Assembly: GCA_027019885.1 (NCBI GenBank) | Contig: JALUWC010000558.1 | Location: 1-5,297, forward strand | Direction: 5' to 3' | From: Geoglobus sp. | GTDB taxonomy: Archaea > Halobacteriota > Archaeoglobi > Archaeoglobales > Archaeoglobaceae | DNA length: 5,297 nt | Shown: positions 4,905-5,297 of the stretch, in pieces | Numbering within the stretch: the stretch's first letter is position 1 | How the letters are laid out: each line of letters begins with the position of its first letter | Position numbers and translations under genes: made by a program | Notes under the pieces: model-generated | Told to the model about the DNA's origin: nothing | Databases searched by the model: none | Seen by the model: the letters and a program-made list of their open reading frames with translations, nothing else

Positions 4905-5297
4905 TGGAATTGATATAGGTGGGGCAAACATCAAGGTTTACAGGGGAGAAACTGGAGAGGCCGAGATCCATTACTTTCCAATGTGGCATGAATGGGAAAA
5001 TCTTGAGACCTTTCTCAGAAATCTGAATTTGAAAGGGAAAACAGGTGTTGTTATAACGGCCGAATTATCAGATGCATTTTCATCTAGGGAAGAGGGGGTG
5101 AGATACATATCCTCCCTGGCAGAAAAGGCTTTTGATGAGGTTTTTTTCATCGATCTGAATGGAAATTTGAGAAGAGATATAGATAACCCTTTAAATTTCT
5201 CTGCATCAAACTGGGTTGCAAGTGTCAGATTTCTGGCTGAACTCCATGACTCGTTCATATTTGCAGACATGGGTTCAACAACAACCGATATCATTCC
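4891..5297 (+). CDS. mfnF: MfnF-like protein, H4MPT-linked C1 pathway (3' partial)
   Basis: The first 135 codons of a gene that continues beyond the window. The product belongs to the ASKHA (actin/hydantoinase-like) fold: phosphate-1 motif GIDIGGANIK at residues 6-15 and phosphate-2 motif ADMGSTTTDIIP at 125-136, here cut off after the proline's first two bases. This pair, especially DIGGAN with DMGSTTTD, marks the family annotated as H4MPT-linked C1 transfer pathway protein, whose methanogen member MfnF joins a furan diphosphate to gamma-glutamyltyramine in methanofuran biosynthesis. The family is typically around 300 or more residues, so over half is missing. ATG 4891 overlaps the hydrolase stop by 14 nt and has AGGGGTG upstream. 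It forms an operon with the two preceding genes. Methanofuran is also used by Archaeoglobus-type sulfate reducers, which fits the likely host. Identity is by family motifs; the reaction is inferred. Confidence 0.8.
   Translation, partial: MTFCNGIDIGGANIKVYRGETGEAEIHYFPMWHEWENLETFLRNLNLKGKTGVVITAELSDAFSSREEGVRYISSLAEKAFDEVFFIDLNGNLRRDIDNPLNFSASNWVASVRFLAELHDSFIFADMGSTTTDII

Noticed and set aside
4143..4934. 263-codon minus-strand frame opposite the hydrolase gene
   Set aside because: As long as the real gene, but it is antisense to a frame with eleven conserved metal ligands and its translation matches no family I know.
1..5297. CRISPR array, tRNA, rRNA, insertion sequence or defence cassette
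   Set aside because: No regularly spaced repeats, no cloverleaf or rRNA-like segment, no transposase or terminal inverted repeats, and no nuclease or toxin partner beside the AAA ATPase.

Overview
The window looks like a stretch of euryarchaeal chromosome, most like Archaeoglobales (inference). The reasons are archaeal-type genes (diphthine synthase, UPF0146, UPF0058, Ard1/RimI acetyltransferase, a methanofuran-biosynthesis-type protein), TATA boxes about 26 nt upstream of start codons, several apparently leaderless or short-leader starts, AGA/AGG-rich arginine codons and tight gene packing. I see no tRNA, rRNA, CRISPR array, insertion sequence or phage gene. Every stretch above about 170 nt is coding.

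Left part (1-1923), four genes in two convergent pairs. dph5 (+, 74-838) makes the diphthamide precursor diphthine on elongation factor 2. It is convergent with, and overlaps by 50 nt, a UPF0146 gene on the minus strand (789-1193). That gene is divergent from a RimI/Ard1-type N-terminal acetyltransferase gene (+, 1231-1701). Only 37 nt separate them, with two mirror-image TATA elements placed so that both GTG starts could be leaderless. The acetyltransferase gene in turn overlaps a convergent UPF0058 gene (minus, 1639-1923) by 63 nt. The two recognisable enzymes modify translation-related or nascent proteins, so the two UPF genes sit in a translation/modification neighbourhood. This is context only and does not prove function.

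Control region (1924-2091). This divergent intergenic stretch holds a TATA box and Shine-Dalgarno site for the UPF0058 gene. On the other side it holds a TATA-like element, a 20-bp dyad that also contains two tandem 8-mers, and an 8-bp inverted repeat spanning the start codon of the next gene. It is the best regulatory candidate in the window, and the adjacent gene encodes a winged-helix protein, so autoregulation is a natural hypothesis.

Right part (2092-5297), a co-directional probable operon: a winged-helix regulator with a separate C-terminal domain; a stand-alone classical AAA ATPase with an unrecognised N-terminal region of about 150-170 residues; a PhnP-like metallo-beta-lactamase-fold phosphodiesterase with all expected metal ligands; and the first part of an MfnF-like (H4MPT-linked C1 pathway) ASKHA-fold protein that runs off the window. 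The ATPase and hydrolase genes are 2 nt apart and the hydrolase gene overlaps mfnF by 14 nt, so these three are probably co-transcribed. The least explained aspects are what the ATPase and the cyclic-phosphodiesterase-like enzyme do beside a methanofuran gene, and what signal the winged-helix protein senses.
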